Part shown: piece after piece, positions 38,124 through 55,379 of the stretch
Layout: each line of letters opens with the position of its first letter
Position numbering within the stretch: the stretch's first letter is position 1
Assembly: GCF_041146395.1 (NCBI RefSeq)
Contig: NC_090986.1
Location: forward strand, 41,266,001-41,330,000
Source: Eulemur rufifrons
Taxonomy: Eukaryota; Chordata; Mammalia; Primates; Lemuridae
Reading direction: 5' to 3'
DNA length: 64,000 nucleotides
Program-made: the position numbers and the translations under genes
The notes under the pieces: model-generated
What the model was told of the DNA's origin: nothing
Database searches by the model: none
What the model saw: the letters and a program-made list of their open reading frames with translations, nothing else

Positions 38124-39613
38124 AAAAGACAATACTTTCAATACAAACTTTTAATATTCACAGATGCTATTTTTAAGTCATTTTCATATAAATATTTTAT
38201 TAAACTGAATGCTTCCTCCTAGAAAGACTTCAAAAACCAAATTTCTTTAATTTTATTCCTTAAATAACAAGTATCATCTGACTCACTATATTACCAGAAA
38301 ACAATTTAATTATATGTATAAATATATTTATATATACAAACAATAGAATTTTTTACCTAACCAAATTTGAGACCAATAAAATTATCAGGCCAACTGCCTA
38401 TTCATGATAAATGTAAAATAGAGTCAACTTGGTAAGAAGGAATTAATATTTGCGACCAGCTGCTCTAGAAAATTTATATATATTCTATATTTCAAAAGAA
38501 AACTATAAAAACTTTTCTTTCCTTCTCTCCTAGACAGATATTTTCCAATAACAAACACTCGCCAACCAACTTATCCCTACACCAAGATTCTGATGGGATT
38601 TTCACGCCTCCTACAAACCCAGAAATTTTGGTAACTGCTAACTCTAATTACTCATGCCTTTAACATCTGTAAACACATGAATGGCCAAACAGAAGTTTCC
38701 TGAATGTACTATAAACAGCATGAATATTCCAAAGATAATGCAGTTTGTTTTTACACTCCAATTATTAGCTGTCTTAAACGTCAGCATTTTGTGAAGTTAA
38801 TTTTTTTAACTATCACCAGTATTTATTTTTAAGGAATTCTAACATTTTGAAAATTACCCATCATTTGTATGTAATTATAAATTACTTCCACAGACACAGC
38901 CCCACATCATTACTGCTGTCTCCAGTGTCCTGACCCATCGGAATAGCTACATAATGACAGCATGATGTATTTTTCGTACACAAAATCCTGAATCTAAAGC
39001 TACAAATAATCTCGAGGAACATCATGGTCATTTCATGGATAATATTATTGCAGCAAAGAGGAAGACAGAGACTTGTCCAACATCACACAGGACTTTGGTA
39101 AGAAACTTACTTACATAAAGTAAAAGAAAAAAAATACATAAAGCAAAAATCTAGCAGGCCTTAGTATTTTGCAAGGACACTTAGGATCTGTGTGCTGGGT
39201 GAGGATAATGCATAAACATGAAGCAGCAGAATCCTAACATCTGGTGAACATCTGGCAGTCGGGGAACCATTTGGTCAGCCAGCAAACAAGGTACATAGGA
39301 CTGAGCTTCAGGAAGAATGTGTCCAGAAACAAATGCAACTTGTGGAAGAAATAAGCCAAGAAAGAGGAAACAAAAAGTTTGAGGGCACAAAAATCAAAAC
39401 AAACAAAAAATAAAGAAAAGAAAAGCCTCCAGGCAGAAGGGATACAGAGAAAGGAACTACATATAAGAAAGACATCACTAAAACCACTTTTCTTGAGCAT
39501 AAAATCCATAACCTAATTTCAACAATAATTGCTGATACAAAAACCTGCCTGTGCCCACATTTTTACATTTCAAAGACAAAGAAATCTAGTTTTGACAATA
39601 ATTTATTACTTAC

Positions 39614-39683
39614 CAAACCTGCTATTGGTGTGGACAGTCTATTGATCTTCTTAATAACACCAGGTTTAAGCTTATTAATCAAA
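39614..39683 (-). CDS. LMO7: LMO7 coding exon, middle of CH domain
   Basis: 70-nt internal exon. The acceptor on the minus strand is ctttactttcag and the donor is gtaagt. The first base completes the Asp codon begun in the upstream exon. It then reads LINKLKPGVIKKI and NRLSTPIAGL and leaves in phase 0. The LxxLINKLKPG-x-IKKIN segment is the conserved core of the CH domain shared by LMO7 and LIMCH1, and this version matches LMO7. The exon sits alone between introns of roughly 11.8 kb upstream and 22.8 kb downstream. Skipping it would put the next exon out of frame, so it should be constitutive in transcripts that use the CH domain. The surrounding sequence contains no competing long ORF, and the reading frame has no lesion. 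Confidence 0.93.
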
Positions 39684-42591
39684 CTGAAAGTAAAGAAAAA
39701 ACATATGCAATTACAAGAATGCCAATATCAGTTCAGTGGTTCTTTTAGCATTCAAAAATCACATCTATCACTCTTCCATCCCCTAATACGTTGTTCAGAG
39801 CCAACAGCCCAAGAGAAAGCAAACGACCAAGAAAACAAGTCAAGAAACAAAGACCAGTGCTGCGCACAGTGGTGAGTGGTCCTCCCTAGACCATGTAGGC
39901 ATACCTCTATATCCAAAGCCCTTCCCTTAAATCAGTTTCACACCTATCAAGGAAAGGTAATATTTGGTTCTATTTAAACAGTCAGTTTAAGAATCTTTTC
40001 ATCTTTATGTAGTTCACTTAGCCCTAAGAACACTTTTTTCTACTAACAATTTTCATTGATTTTTTTTTTTCCTCAAACTGATTCTCTTTTTAGAACATAG
40101 CTTCAAAACCATATTAATTTGCCACATTTAAAAGGTCAAGTATCTGTCTCTAGGACTGTGAATAAATAAATAAAGTAGGGCTCATCCAAATAATCCACTA
40201 GTTTTTATTGGTAACTCATTCAAGCCCATGACTGACTGCTTTGTTACTACAGCAGAATGACTGGGTGAAAATTAAATTAAATGTACTAAAACTCCCAAAA
40301 TTAGCTAACAGTTACTTCAGAATCTCATACTAAACAGATACTGCAAAGATATCTATTAATACATCTCCGTACTTTAAAACAGTAAAAGAGAAACTCGGCT
40401 TTGACAACTGCAACTTGGAGTACAATTTCGGTTCCAAATCTAGACTTTATGAATTCTGTATTTTTGTTGTTCACTGACACTGTGCTGGGTCCTGTAGAAA
40501 TTTAATACTACAGAAATGCTTTTCTATTAATACTAGCTTGGTTAATCATTAATCACTGTCAGAAAACAGTATCTTGAAACAGTGATCTTTCTATTCAATC
40601 ATCCATCTACAAAGGGAAATTCTTTATTCCGTAACAGAGCTCCAAAAAGAAAGCAAATAAAGGAGAAATAAACATTCTTAATTTGCTGGTCTCCTCTTCA
40701 CAATGGGCAACAGAAAAAAAAAAAATCTGAAGCTCGTGGAATGTCACTCCCTCGACATTCCAGAGATTAATATATACACTTGAGCATGCTAAAAATAAAG
40801 AAGACAAAAGTCTCTATTTAATAACCTCAGAATGTTGTTCAACAGGATTCAAAACTACAAAACAGTGGCTTATGAAGATTTAGGCTGGCTAACAAAAGAT
40901 GTTTTTCTGTCTTCATAGTTTCTTCACACAAAGATCGTTAGATAACATAGGTCATAAAACCATCCCCTCTACTTTAAGCACTTCCTAGAACTATTACTCT
41001 GTGATTCGTTATTGCTGATTTGTTCACTGAAAACCATGTAGGAAGGAAGGCTTTCTCCCTTCATGCCCACATTATTTTTCTTTAATCACTAGCTGAGGAG
41101 CCAGAAAAGAATTGAGCAGGTCTATGGGAAATAATAATTCTATTATTTTCAAATTAATTCTTCCCGTTGCTCCCTGTTAACCAGGTATTTCTGTATGTCT
41201 GCTACTGGTGACATTCTTGCAATGCATGCAAGAACTAAAAACTGCAGTATTATTTCACAAGAACCCACTTCTGGCATACTATAAATCAAGAAATTATTTG
41301 CAATTCTTGACCACTAGCTTGACAGTGGCTTTTTTACAGTAACTTGTATTTTAAAACGTAATCTTCCAGTGATATAAATTAGAGGCCAATATGAGCTGGG
41401 ACAGCATATAAAATACCAGGAAAGCTTGGCACCAGTTGTCCTACTAGACGAAGAGTGTCATAAATTCCTACTCCACCTATTTGAGTCACTGGTGACTTTG
41501 GCCAGGTCATTCAGTTTACCTGTTTATATCACTTACCATTTCTGCATTACAGGCTTAGTAATATCAAGAGTATTTTTTAAAATATAGTTTCTGGAATGAG
41601 TAATAACATAACCTACTCTCAATTAAGTCAGCCAAGGGAAGTAAGGGATCTAGGTAAAGGAAATAACATAGATAAATGATCTCTCCCAATAACAAGTAAA
41701 TTGACTCCTCCCTCATCAGAAGCTTCCAAAATTATTACTTAGAAGCAACATATACACAAGGGATGAGCATTCCTTCTCCACTCCTAAACCTTCTAGTACA
41801 TATGCAAACACAGAAATAGCCACAGGGAAAAAACAATACTCTGGATAACACACGACTACCCTCTAAAAAGCTGAGTCACTAAAGAAAAATGTTGTTGTAT
41901 TTTGTTAATTGTTACAACAGTCACCGGTTCTAAGCATGAGAATACAGAGAAACGCACATATAGTTTTGGGAAATGTTGAGTATCTAATCAAATTATGAAT
42001 CAAGTCTAATTATTTTCATATACAATTAAAGGAAAAACTTTTAGGATATTTCTTCCAGGGAGAAAAAAATAGGCTTTATAAAATCTAAACTTCTGTGAAA
42101 TTTAAGTATATAAAGGAATAGAGGCATAGTTTTATGTCAAATCAAATACAAGTACCATCTATGGAAATGCTCTCGTTTACAAATAGAACTTCTTTGTATA
42201 ATAAGTGCCCTTCAATAACACACGTGGAATTCCTAAAGGTAACACTGACTTCAAGTTAGTGGTTTTATTGGAAAATCAGGTAACAGAATAACTTTCAGAA
42301 TGCCTTTATGCACTGGGCTCTAGAATCAGTCAAGGGACCATTTTAGCTACTAATACCTGTATCCCCATGTTCCATCCCTCTAACCCTAGATAGAATTATA
42401 CCTCTACTTCCCCAAGCCTTCCCTTAGGCTAGGGCATAAACCTGTACATGTTTGGTTAGCACATCAGAGGCTTGCTCTTGTGGTAAGATTACAACCAGAA
42501 CAGAAAGCACCTAGTAATTTGACACCTCCCACGGTAGAGCACTCACACAATGACGCCTGCAACTCCTTCCGTTCTCCCTCAGCTCATCCTT

Positions 42592-42931
42592 TGCTATGGT
42601 CTGAAAAAATTCATATATTGAAATCCTAACCCTGAAAATGATGGTATTAGGAGATGGGCCCCTGTGGGAGGTGATTAGTGATTAGGTAATGAGGGCTGAA
42701 CCTTCATGAATGGGATCAGGTCCCTTATAAAAGAGGCCCCATAGAGCAGCCTTGCCCCTTCCACCATGTGAGCATCTTTCTTGAAGGAAGTAGGCCCTCA
42801 CCAAATGCCAATCAGCTTACACCTTGATCTTGAACTTCCCAGCCTCCAGAACTGTGAAAAATAAATTTCTGTTGTTTATAAGCTACTCAGTTTATGGTAT
42901 TTTGTTATAGCAGCCCAAACTGACTAAAACA
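42592..42931 (+). mobile_element. MLT1-type (ERVL-MaLR) LTR
   Basis: 'tgctatggtctgaaaaaattc', 'aatcctaaccctgaaaatgatggtattag', 'cagcctccagaactgtgaaaaataaatttctgttg' (with AATAAA) and the terminal 'cagcccaaactgactaaaaca' follow the MLT1/MST order in sense orientation. LTR only. Confidence 0.85.
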
Positions 42932-43483
42932 TCTCTCAAGCTATCTATTTTCTTTTCCTTTTTCCTCCTCACCCCTGTGCCTCAAACATATTGTCCACTC
43001 CCTCCAAAAGCATTGAGTTACACAATGACAGATGCTAGAAAGTTGGCTCTGTTCAAAAGCCTTGTCATCAGTGAATGTGACCTGACTTTAAATATAACTC
43101 AGAGGTGACACTGAGAAAACTGTGCACAAAGCTCAAATGTCTAGCTCAGCTATGAAAGGTTTAAATGAGAGCTAGAATTTGATGCTCTACTGTCCATCAG
43201 TCTCCAGAAACTAGTTTCAAACACCAAATCTTGTTTTTCCCTTCATCGGAAAGCTTTTCAGCCAAGGTATAAAATTTATGGACACCTTTGGAGTTCTTAT
43301 TTCCAAAGATTTTCAAAATGAACAGGAGAGACTGACATCAAAGAGCATATCAATATACTGAACTTTTTAACCTATTATTTTATTAGTCATACACACATAC
43401 ACATTTCTAATATCCTTCTGTCAACCACATTTTCTAAATATATATTCCCACATTATCAAACTTTTACTATTAGTAACTAAATT

Positions 43484-43642
43484 GTTTTTTTGAGACAGAG
43501 TCTCACTCTGTCACCCAGGCTAGAGTCCCATGGCATCATCATAGCTCACGGTAATCTCACACTCCTGGGCTCAAGCATCCTCTTGCCTCAGCCTTTGGAG
43601 TAGCTGGGACTATAGGCACGCGTCACCATGCCCAGCTAATTT

Positions 43643-43673
<31 letters not shown>

Positions 43674-43792
43674 TAGTAGAGACAGGGTCTCACTCTTGCT
43701 CAGTCTGGTCTCGAACTCCTGACCTCAGGGGATCCTCCGGCCTCGGTCTCCCAGAGTGCCAGGATAACAGGCGTGAGTCACTGTACCCAGCC
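43484..43792 (-). mobile_element. Alu SINE
   Basis: Minus-strand dimeric Alu (gagacagagtctcactctg to ctgtacccagcc) with a long T run at 43641-43665 in the middle linker. The 12-bp duplication agtaactaaatt flanks it at 43472-43483 and 43793-43804. Confidence 0.95.
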
Positions 43793-44914
43793 AGTAACTA
43801 AATTTTTTTTAAAGATATAATAAAGACATCACATCTTATTTACAAATTAAAGAGCAATGATTTTTATTTTACCCACTATACGGTGTTAATGCACTTGCCT
43901 ACTTGTCTTCTAAACTCAAATTCTGCTCATTAAACATTTGAATGCTTACTAAAGACAGCACTGTGCTGGGATCTGCAGTGCAGTGATAAGCATATGAAAA
44001 AGATGCTCCACATCAGAGAGTGCAGCTGCTAGGGGCAAAGATCATCTCTCATTCCAAACAGCATCTCCTAGCACTTAGTGAGGTACCCGGCATTTAGTAG
44101 GTGCTTTAAAAGTATTTGCTAAAATCCACTAAATTTTAATGCAGAAATTTCTCTGTGAATGATTCAACATCTCCATCTTCTTTATAGAAATAAATTTAGA
44201 AAAAATTTACCTTTGATTTCAATCTAATACTAGATGTTGCTTTATGCTCCTACTGACAACACCTCCTCTCTAGTATTCTTTCTGTTGCCAGATAAGACAG
44301 GCCTTAATATTCTCTCCTAACCATCAAAGTTGATCAAAAGAGTAAGCTATCAGATAAATAAATTTGGACTGGTTATCTTAAGTAAATGACTCACAAAGAT
44401 TTTTACATTAATGACTTCTACCTAAAATTCATATTTTACAATAAAAATCACATTGAGTGGGTAGTGATCACATTTCCCTGGGTAAAATAATCAGCATTTA
44501 TAATTTAAAATTTAAAAGTATTTATAAATATTTATGATCACTTTATTATTTTCAAAGCTTGATAATAAAATTAATATGTTTAATTTCTAGAATGCCTATG
44601 GTAGTAATTTTAAATCCTGAATTACCTACCGCATACATAAAAAGTTAACAATAAATGCTAAGATGGGAAAGTGTGTGGAACAGTAACACGTCAGTACCAA
44701 TGTAATGCATAGTCATCACTTTATTATGACAGGAGTTTCTTTTTAGGCTCACTGTTACATTTGAAGCATCCTGAAGTGAGTCTAGCAAAGCTTGAACAGT
44801 CTAACAGAAGATTCTTCTTATTTTGAAGAACCTCAACAATGATAACACCAATGGATTTTACTGAGTAGTAGGAAATTTTCCAACATCACATCAAAAGCAA
44901 AGGGCATTTAGACA

Positions 44915-46241
44915 CAGAACTTATACCCTTCACAACAATTATCTGAGTCACAGACCTAACGTAAAACCCCAAACTATAAAACTCCTAGAAGATAACAGGA
45001 AACAATCTAGATGACCTTGGGTTTAGCAATGACTTTTAGCTATGACACCAAAGGCACAATCCATGGAAAAAAAGAACTGATAAGCTGAATTTCAGTAAAA
45101 TTAAAAATTTCTGCTTTGCGGAAGACACCATCAAGAAAATGAAAAAATAAGCCATAGGTTGAGAGAAAATATTTGCAAAAGACATACCTTATAAAGGACT
45201 GTTATCCATTGTATACAAAGAACTCTAAAAACTCAACAATAAGAAAAAATGAGTTTTAAAATGGGCCAAAGACCTTAACAGACACCTCACTAAGGAAACT
45301 ATGTAGATGGAAGATAAGCATATGAAAAAGCTCCACATCGTATGTTATCAGGGAAACACAAATTAAAGCAACAATGAGATTCTACTACACACCTATCAGA
45401 ACGGCCAAAATTCAGAACAGTAAGGATGTGGAACAATAGGAACTCTCATTCATTGCTGGTGGGAATGCAAAATGGTACAGTCACTGTGAAAGAGAGTTCA
45501 ACAGTTTCTCTCTAAACATACTAACTAAAACATACTCTTTACCATACAATCCAGCAATCATGCTCCTTGGTATTTACCCAAAAAAACTGAAAACTTATGT
45601 TTACATAAATACTTGCACATGGATGTCTATAGCAGTTTTACTTATAATTGCCAGAACTTGGAAGCAACCAAGATGTCCTTCATTACATGAATGGATAAAG
45701 TGGGTTACACCCAGACAATGGAATATTAGTGCTTAAAAGAAATGAGCTATCAAGCCATGAAAAGACATAAAAGAAACCTAAATGCGTACTGCTAAGTGAA
45801 AGAAGCCAATCTGAAAAGGCTACATACTGTATGATTCCAACTTTATGACACTCTGAAAAAGACAAAACTATGGAGACAGTAAAAAGATCAGTGGTTGCCA
45901 GGGTTTAGGACAGAGGGAAAGATGAACAGGCAGACCATAGAAGATTTTTAGGGTAATGAAACTATTCTGTTTGATACCACAATGGCAGATTCATGTCACT
46001 TTACATCTGTCCAAACTCACAGAATGTAGGATACCAAGAAGGAACCCTAATGTAAACTATGGATTCTGGGTGATAACAATGTGTCAACGTAGGTTCATCA
46101 ATGGTAACAAACGTACCTCTCTGGTAGGGGATATTGATAACAGGGGAGGCTGTGCATGAGTAGGGGTAGGGGTAACAGGATAACTGTACCTTCCTCTCAA
46201 TTTTTCTGTGAACCAAAAATTGCTCTTAAAAAAAAAGTCTC
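44915..46241 (+). mobile_element. L1M 3' end, about 1.3 kb
   Basis: End of a degenerate ORF2 from 'cctaacgtaaaaccccaaactataaaactcctagaagataac' through 'ggtgggaatgcaaaatggtac', 'cagtggttgccagggtttagg' to a poly-A-like end near 46240. Frame broken throughout. Confidence 0.87.
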
Positions 46242-46284
46242 CAAAACAAAAACAAACAACAACAAAAAGCGAAAGGCATCTAAC

Positions 46285-46395
46285 AGGGGGACTCTGGGTT
46301 CCAGTCCTGGTTCTGCCATTTAACTATTAAGTGATGTTACTAAATTCCTCTCAATCCCTTTGTATATGAGAGTCATATGTAGTTCTGTCTCTGTG
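46285..46395 (+). repeat. MIR SINE
   Basis: 'gactctgggttccagtcctggttctgccatttaac' followed by a decayed 'tgatgttactaaattcctctc' region matches the MIR core. Confidence 0.65.
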
Positions 46396-50069
<3,674 letters not shown>

Positions 50070-50409
50070 AACAATGATTCTGAATGTGACATTGGAAGAG
50101 GACAAGAGAAACCCTTTAAACTTTATTCATGGCCCTTCCTCATGTGTCTATCCTGGCGTACATCAGGTGAAACCACAAGAAATTGACACTTCTGGAGGTC
50201 AAAAAAGGTTGAATACCATCAACTTCATATGGAAAAATTAGTATCACTCTAAGACAAAGAAGTTTGAACATCTACCAACAGGGCTGATGAGATAAAGACT
50301 ATTATTTACATGGCCATATTCCTAGCAACAACTTGTATTTATACAAAGTTTGATAGTTTATCAAAACCTTAACATTACTATATTAACATATATTATTAAA
50401 CTTGGCAAC

Positions 50410-50580
50410 CCTGTGAATTAAGCAGATTAGATACCTTGATCTCCACTTTACAGATGAGAAAATAAGGCTCCAATCCAATGTTAAATCACTTGCTCAAATG
50501 TACAAAGATGTTAAGTCACTTGTTCAAATATCCAAAAGTAATAGAGCAAGGAATCTATCCTAGGCTCTTTGATTCCAGAT
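50410..50580 (+). repeat. Ancient MIR/L2-class repeat with internal tandem duplication
   Basis: 'actttacagatgagaaaataaggctcc' is the conserved fossil motif. It is followed by a 30-bp-period duplication at 50480-50539 ('gttaaatcacttgctcaaatg' versus 'gttaagtcacttgttcaaata'). Confidence 0.6.
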
Positions 50581-51438
50581 CTTTGCTGCAAACAGCTTCC
50601 TTCAAAAGGATAATCAAGATCATCTAAGTACTAATACATACAATCTCTGAGCTTACAAGTGGACAGATTCCATAAATACCTATGCGATAAGTGTTTAGAT
50701 TGAAATAACTAAGTGCTTTCAAAAATGTGGGTAGGTATTCAAGTACATTCTAGGAATTTATTTGCTCACTTCTGCAACCTGCACCCTCACCCAGGATTTC
50801 ATCCTTATGCCCTACAGGCCTGCCTGTTCCTTACCCCTAAGGGTCACATCCCTGGGTAACTGCACTACGCATCCATTGGGGAATAAAACACTTAAGTAAA
50901 CATACACAGTGTAGGCCTCACACCATCAATCATGGCACCAGTGTATTTTACTTATGGTAAGCAAAGCCTGGGATGTGGCTCTCAGTAATATCTATTAATT
51001 CAATGAATGGTCCATAACTCAAATTGATTTTGGTAAGTTAATGACTCCATGTAAAGCTTAAAAGAAAAATTTACCGCTCCAATCATCATGATTTATTGAT
51101 GAAGAAGTTTTATATTAACTTCTAAACCAGGCACTTCCACCTGTTAGAATATTTAGAGTAAGAGACAGGTGATAAAATGTCATAAGATTCCTCTTCAACC
51201 ACCCACCCCCAACTGGCCTATCATGCAATAATAGAATCTTTCTTGTTTACTAATTAAAAATAATATATATTTCACCAATGCTATCTGTAGATACAGAGAC
51301 TGATAACTCCTTCTTCCTACTGTCTCACACTGTGGGGTGTCAATTTGCAGGAATCGAATGTCACCTGTGACCAAGAAGACACACCCGTGACTATGGCGGC
51401 TATGGGAGAAGGGGAGTGAAGATACCTCATAGCACGTG

Positions 51439-51472
<34 letters not shown>

Positions 51473-51477
51473 CACAC
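51439..51477. repeat. (CA)n microsatellite beside LMO7 exon
   Basis: About 19 CA units with one CG interruption (near 51465). In the LMO7 transcript this reads as a UG repeat starting 39 nt downstream of the 5' splice site of the 71-nt exon. UG repeats are known binding sites for CELF and TDP-43 proteins; any effect on splicing here is inference. Confidence 0.95.
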
Positions 51478-51516
51478 CCCTCTGCTTTTGAATTATGATT
51501 TAAATGCTTTACTTAC

Positions 51517-51587
51517 TCACACAACAGAACACCATTTTCTAGAGAAGCTCGAAAATCCTTTGTTTCAAAATTCTTCTCCGTAACTGC
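51517..51587 (-). CDS. LMO7: LMO7 coding exon, start of CH domain
   Basis: 71-nt internal exon. On the minus strand it is preceded by a pyrimidine-rich acceptor (ctgtcttttag) and followed by a consensus donor (gtaagt). It reads AVTEKNFETKDF, then RASLENGVLLC, and ends with the first two bases (GA) of an Asp codon, so it enters in phase 0 and leaves after codon position 2. This is the first helix region of the LMO7 calponin-homology domain, the part that takes a single protein into actin- and junction-associated complexes. The next exon supplies the T that completes Asp. An exon of 71 nt is not a multiple of three, so skipping it would shift the frame. A long UG repeat (in the RNA) begins 39 nt after the donor. 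The match rests on recognition of the protein sequence and on the splice-site and phase agreement with the two other exons. Confidence 0.93.
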
Positions 51588-54524
51588 CTAAAAGACAGAT
51601 TTGGGTGTTAATTTTCTCTTAAGCAGGGATAACACACAAGTCAAATTCAGTATTAGATTAATTAATATGCATCTAATGTTATATCTGACAGATGTGCATA
51701 TATAAACTGCTATATTCATAAGCCATTCTTTATAGAAAATTATGTTACAAAGAGAATGTAACCATTTTCTAACAAATATACTCAGAAAAAGCCACAATGA
51801 GTGTTTGCTGTAATGTAACCATTTTATTGGGTGATAAAAGTTAGAAGCTAAACTAAATTTCCAACATTTTCATAATTTTTTAAAATATATTTTTTAAAAA
51901 CCTATAGGTGATCTATTCTACTAGAGTGACTTAAAAACAATTTAAGATACAAACTTGAAATACCAACTGTACTGAATATAGACAGTACTAATTTCAATTC
52001 CCTCTTTAAATTCCTCAAGTTTCATTATAAAGCTAAATAGCAGAGAGTCCTCTTTAAATTTATTCATGAAACATCCCTACTTTGTGTAAAGAGCTATTTA
52101 TTGAAAGATCCTAGAAGGAGGACTATCAAATCCTGGCAGGTAGACACAAAAGAGAGAGAGAGGAGAGATGGTAAATATTTTAAGCAGACAATTCCCAACT
52201 TAAGGCCATTACATATGAACAGGCCACCTGCAGTTACCACCACTAATGATCTTAGTGAAACCTCTAGAAAAATATCTAGATTCTGTCTCTAGAGGGTAAA
52301 GTCATTGGGATAGAGAAGGGGATTCCATAGGGCAAAGAGTAGCAGAGAAAATGGAGACTATAGTGGGAAAAAGGTGCCTCAAGAACAACTTCTGGGACTG
52401 GGTCCCCATCTGGGTGGGAGGGCAGGGAGCCAACAGTGGTGACATCAGCTGTCATGCAAAGAATAATAAATCATACTTTAAAATGTGGACCCATTCTCAG
52501 GTTAAGAATTCAGTATTCTGAAAAAAATTACAAAATTTTGAAAGAACTCTTTAGTAGTTCTAATCTAACAATTACTCATTTAGTTTTTCAATAATTTTGA
52601 ACCTTACTCATTAGCAAGTTATTTAAGGTGTGAAACATTTTACGCAATGAGACTGTGATTCATAGGACCTAAATAGAGACCACATGTTTCCCACTTAAGT
52701 TATCAAAAGTCAACACAAACAGGAGTGATCACTATGTAGTCAAACAGCCACACCTTGCCTTTTATACAAAATAGTTTCCTCTCTCTCGCTTGCCTCTTTC
52801 CATATTTTCCTAATACAGTTAAATAAAACCACTGTCACCTGAAGTAATCTGAGGAGCTGTGCATTAGGGGACAAGACCTGGGGTTTAATCCTGGACTCCT
52901 CTCACAGGACACACTTCCATGCCACCAGGCAGTCCCCTAATTTTTAAAGGGAAAGAAATACCTGCCCTATCTACTTCACAGTACACAAGTGATATGTGAA
53001 AATATCTTGACTCTTCTAGGAAAAAACAGTCCAGCCATCCTGCTGGAAAGAAGCTACAAAGCAACAGGGCCGAGTGTGAAGCTCCTGGGTGAGACTCTTT
53101 CTCTGCAGTTGTAATTAGTCCACCGAGCATGTGAAGGGCGGAGCAGCCTGCCCAGGGCATATTCTGTACAAACACTGCTGCCAAACCTGTCTTACCACCT
53201 GTAGCCGCCCAAGAAGCCCTTGATAGGTTTTTAAAGGGCAGATTTTGTGGAAGAAAACATCTATCAGCTAAATACATAGGCAATAAGTGCCAAGTTCACA
53301 GATTCCGAAAAACGCCATGTGCTTTCCTACGAAATGCATTAATTTAATAAACAAATGGGAATCATCTTTATACTCTTTACTGTTTTGTTTATGGCTTTAT
53401 TTTAATCCTCCTGCTGGATAAGATTTCCCACCAATAGAAGCAAGGAGCTTCCCCAAAGCTCCATAGCTCGGTTGCAATTCTGACCACATAATCCACATGA
53501 CTTAAATCCCAAACATTCTGGGAACCTCTCAAAGACCACTTCATACCAGACCGGTTAGCAGCAAAACACCCACAAATGCAAGTCAGCAGGCACTTGTCCC
53601 CTTAGATTTTTTTGGTTCCTTTTAAGCACCCATTTAAAAGGCGTCTAGAATCCCAAAAGCACACGCTACCACATTTTTGTGCAAATCACAGTGCAAAAAC
53701 ACAGTGCCTGTTTGAGCTTGTTTTAAAAGGAGTGAGGGGTGTTTGCTGACAAAAACTAGGGGTATGAGCTTCAACCGGGCCCACAGTTGATTCCAAATTA
53801 AGTTACTTATTAATTGACAGATCAGCTACTAGCTCATTTAAGATACACATCATTATCATGCCAATCATTTCAACATCAGTAATGCAAAAAAGAAAATTCC
53901 AAGGAAAATTTAACATGAGAAGCCACTGTGGTACACAGAAACCACACCACAAAGCTCTTCACAATATATGGGTCTGCCTTAATTGTTAACTCATGGAGAT
54001 AAGTGAGTGTTCACATACTGGGACCTTAAGATGAGATGGCCCACACGGGGCACTGTTTCGGCAGAAAGGAGCCCCAGGCTGGGGCACACTGAGGAGGTGG
54101 ACACTTTTTAGTTACTCTCTAAAGCTGTCAATAAATTAAAAACACCCCTATCTTCTCTCTTTCATTGAACTTCATTTTTAACACAACCATTACATGATCC
54201 CCAGGACTCCACAAAACAGGTCCAATTTTTATAATGCATTCCATGAGATGTCTGTATCATTATTTATGACACAGTAATGTTGACAGATCTCAATGGTCAC
54301 ACGTGCCAAAGATGTATAAATGCAAGGATTATGGCTCTCTGTAAACACGTTAGGTAAAAACTGAACATACTTTTAAATAGAAGAAATGCCTATCTCCTAT
54401 CTCTTTCCTGCTCCAGAGTAAAATTATTGGATAGGTCATTTGTGATATTAGAGAAACCAAAAGTTCGGGTTCTGCCCTTTCTAAACTACCCTCATAGTGT
54501 GAGCCCCATCCACCCAAAAAAAAA

Positions 54525-54780
54525 GAGCTTGGAGTCAGAGAGGCTACAATGAGAGTACCAGATGCCTTGTGTAACGAAGATTTAGTCTCCTAACTTCTCC
54601 AGGCCTCAGTTTCCTCAGCTATAAAACAGGAACCCAGATTATGACAGCCAACACTTTGGGCCTGAATCCTCACAGCAGTCCTATGTGTTAGGAACTCTTA
54701 CCCTCAGTTTATACATGAGGAAACTGAGTTACAATCAGGCTACTTGAGTTGAGACCAAGGTCAGTACATAGTTCCCTAGA
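54525..54780 (+). repeat. MIR SINE followed by a second fossil fragment
   Basis: 'gagcttggagtcagagagg', 'gtctcctaacttctccaggcctcagtttcctcagctataaaacagg' is MIR. It is followed from 54690 by 'ctcagtttatacatgaggaaactgag', another L2/MIR-class piece. Confidence 0.7.
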
Positions 54781-55379
54781 TAACAGGGCACTGAGCACCA
54801 AATGACAATGTCCGTGAAAGCACTCTGTGAACTCTCAAATGTAATTAGGGACCTACCCCCTGTGTCCCCAGGCATCCCAGGCATCCCAGGCTACACTGCA
54901 TACTGCCAAGGGCAGGACTATCTTAGCCAACTTCCCACTGGCTGAAATACAGCTTACACATACTCATCACTTATGTTTTACTCTTCCTACAAATAATTGC
55001 CACTTATTTACAGGAATTAAAGTCACAAAAAGACAAAACCGATGGTTAAATTTCAGGAGTGTGTTGAGGGGACGAGGGAATTGGTTGTGTTTTGGAGGAA
55101 GAACCTGCCTCAGTTCCTGAAATCACTTTATTAAAGTAGCCTTCTCCTGCACAGGACAGGACCCACTCTAGTTTTGTTAATAGCTCAAGAATAAAAACAT
55201 ACAGGAGTCCATGGAAACATGTCACTCTAGTGATATACACCTTTTTGAAAGGGATATTGCTGGATGAAGCCTTCAAAGTTGAAAGCTTGTCACCACTAGT
55301 GATTTGCTACATGAAAGTTTTTCCAGGCTGAAGATATGTTAGAATTTAACTTTCCATTTAAATAATCTGTCTTAATTTT

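Larger units (their letters stand above)
36584..42591. other. Intron on both sides of the 70-nt LMO7 exon
   Basis: Holds the exon at 39614-39683, the short L1 at 37.4 kb and a fossil fragment at 38.0 kb. The rest is AT-rich sequence without recognised elements. Confidence 0.5.

Noticed and set aside
34989..43792. Oppositely oriented Alus on either side of the 70-nt LMO7 exon as a circular-RNA signal
   Set aside because: The Alus are about 4 kb from the exon on each side and diverged. A single 70-nt exon is too small for a likely circle, so no specific support.
52885..53283. 132-codon minus-strand ORF
   Set aside because: No splice borders, no recognisable domain, and composition typical of a chance frame. 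It is not multi-exon compatible with LMO7.
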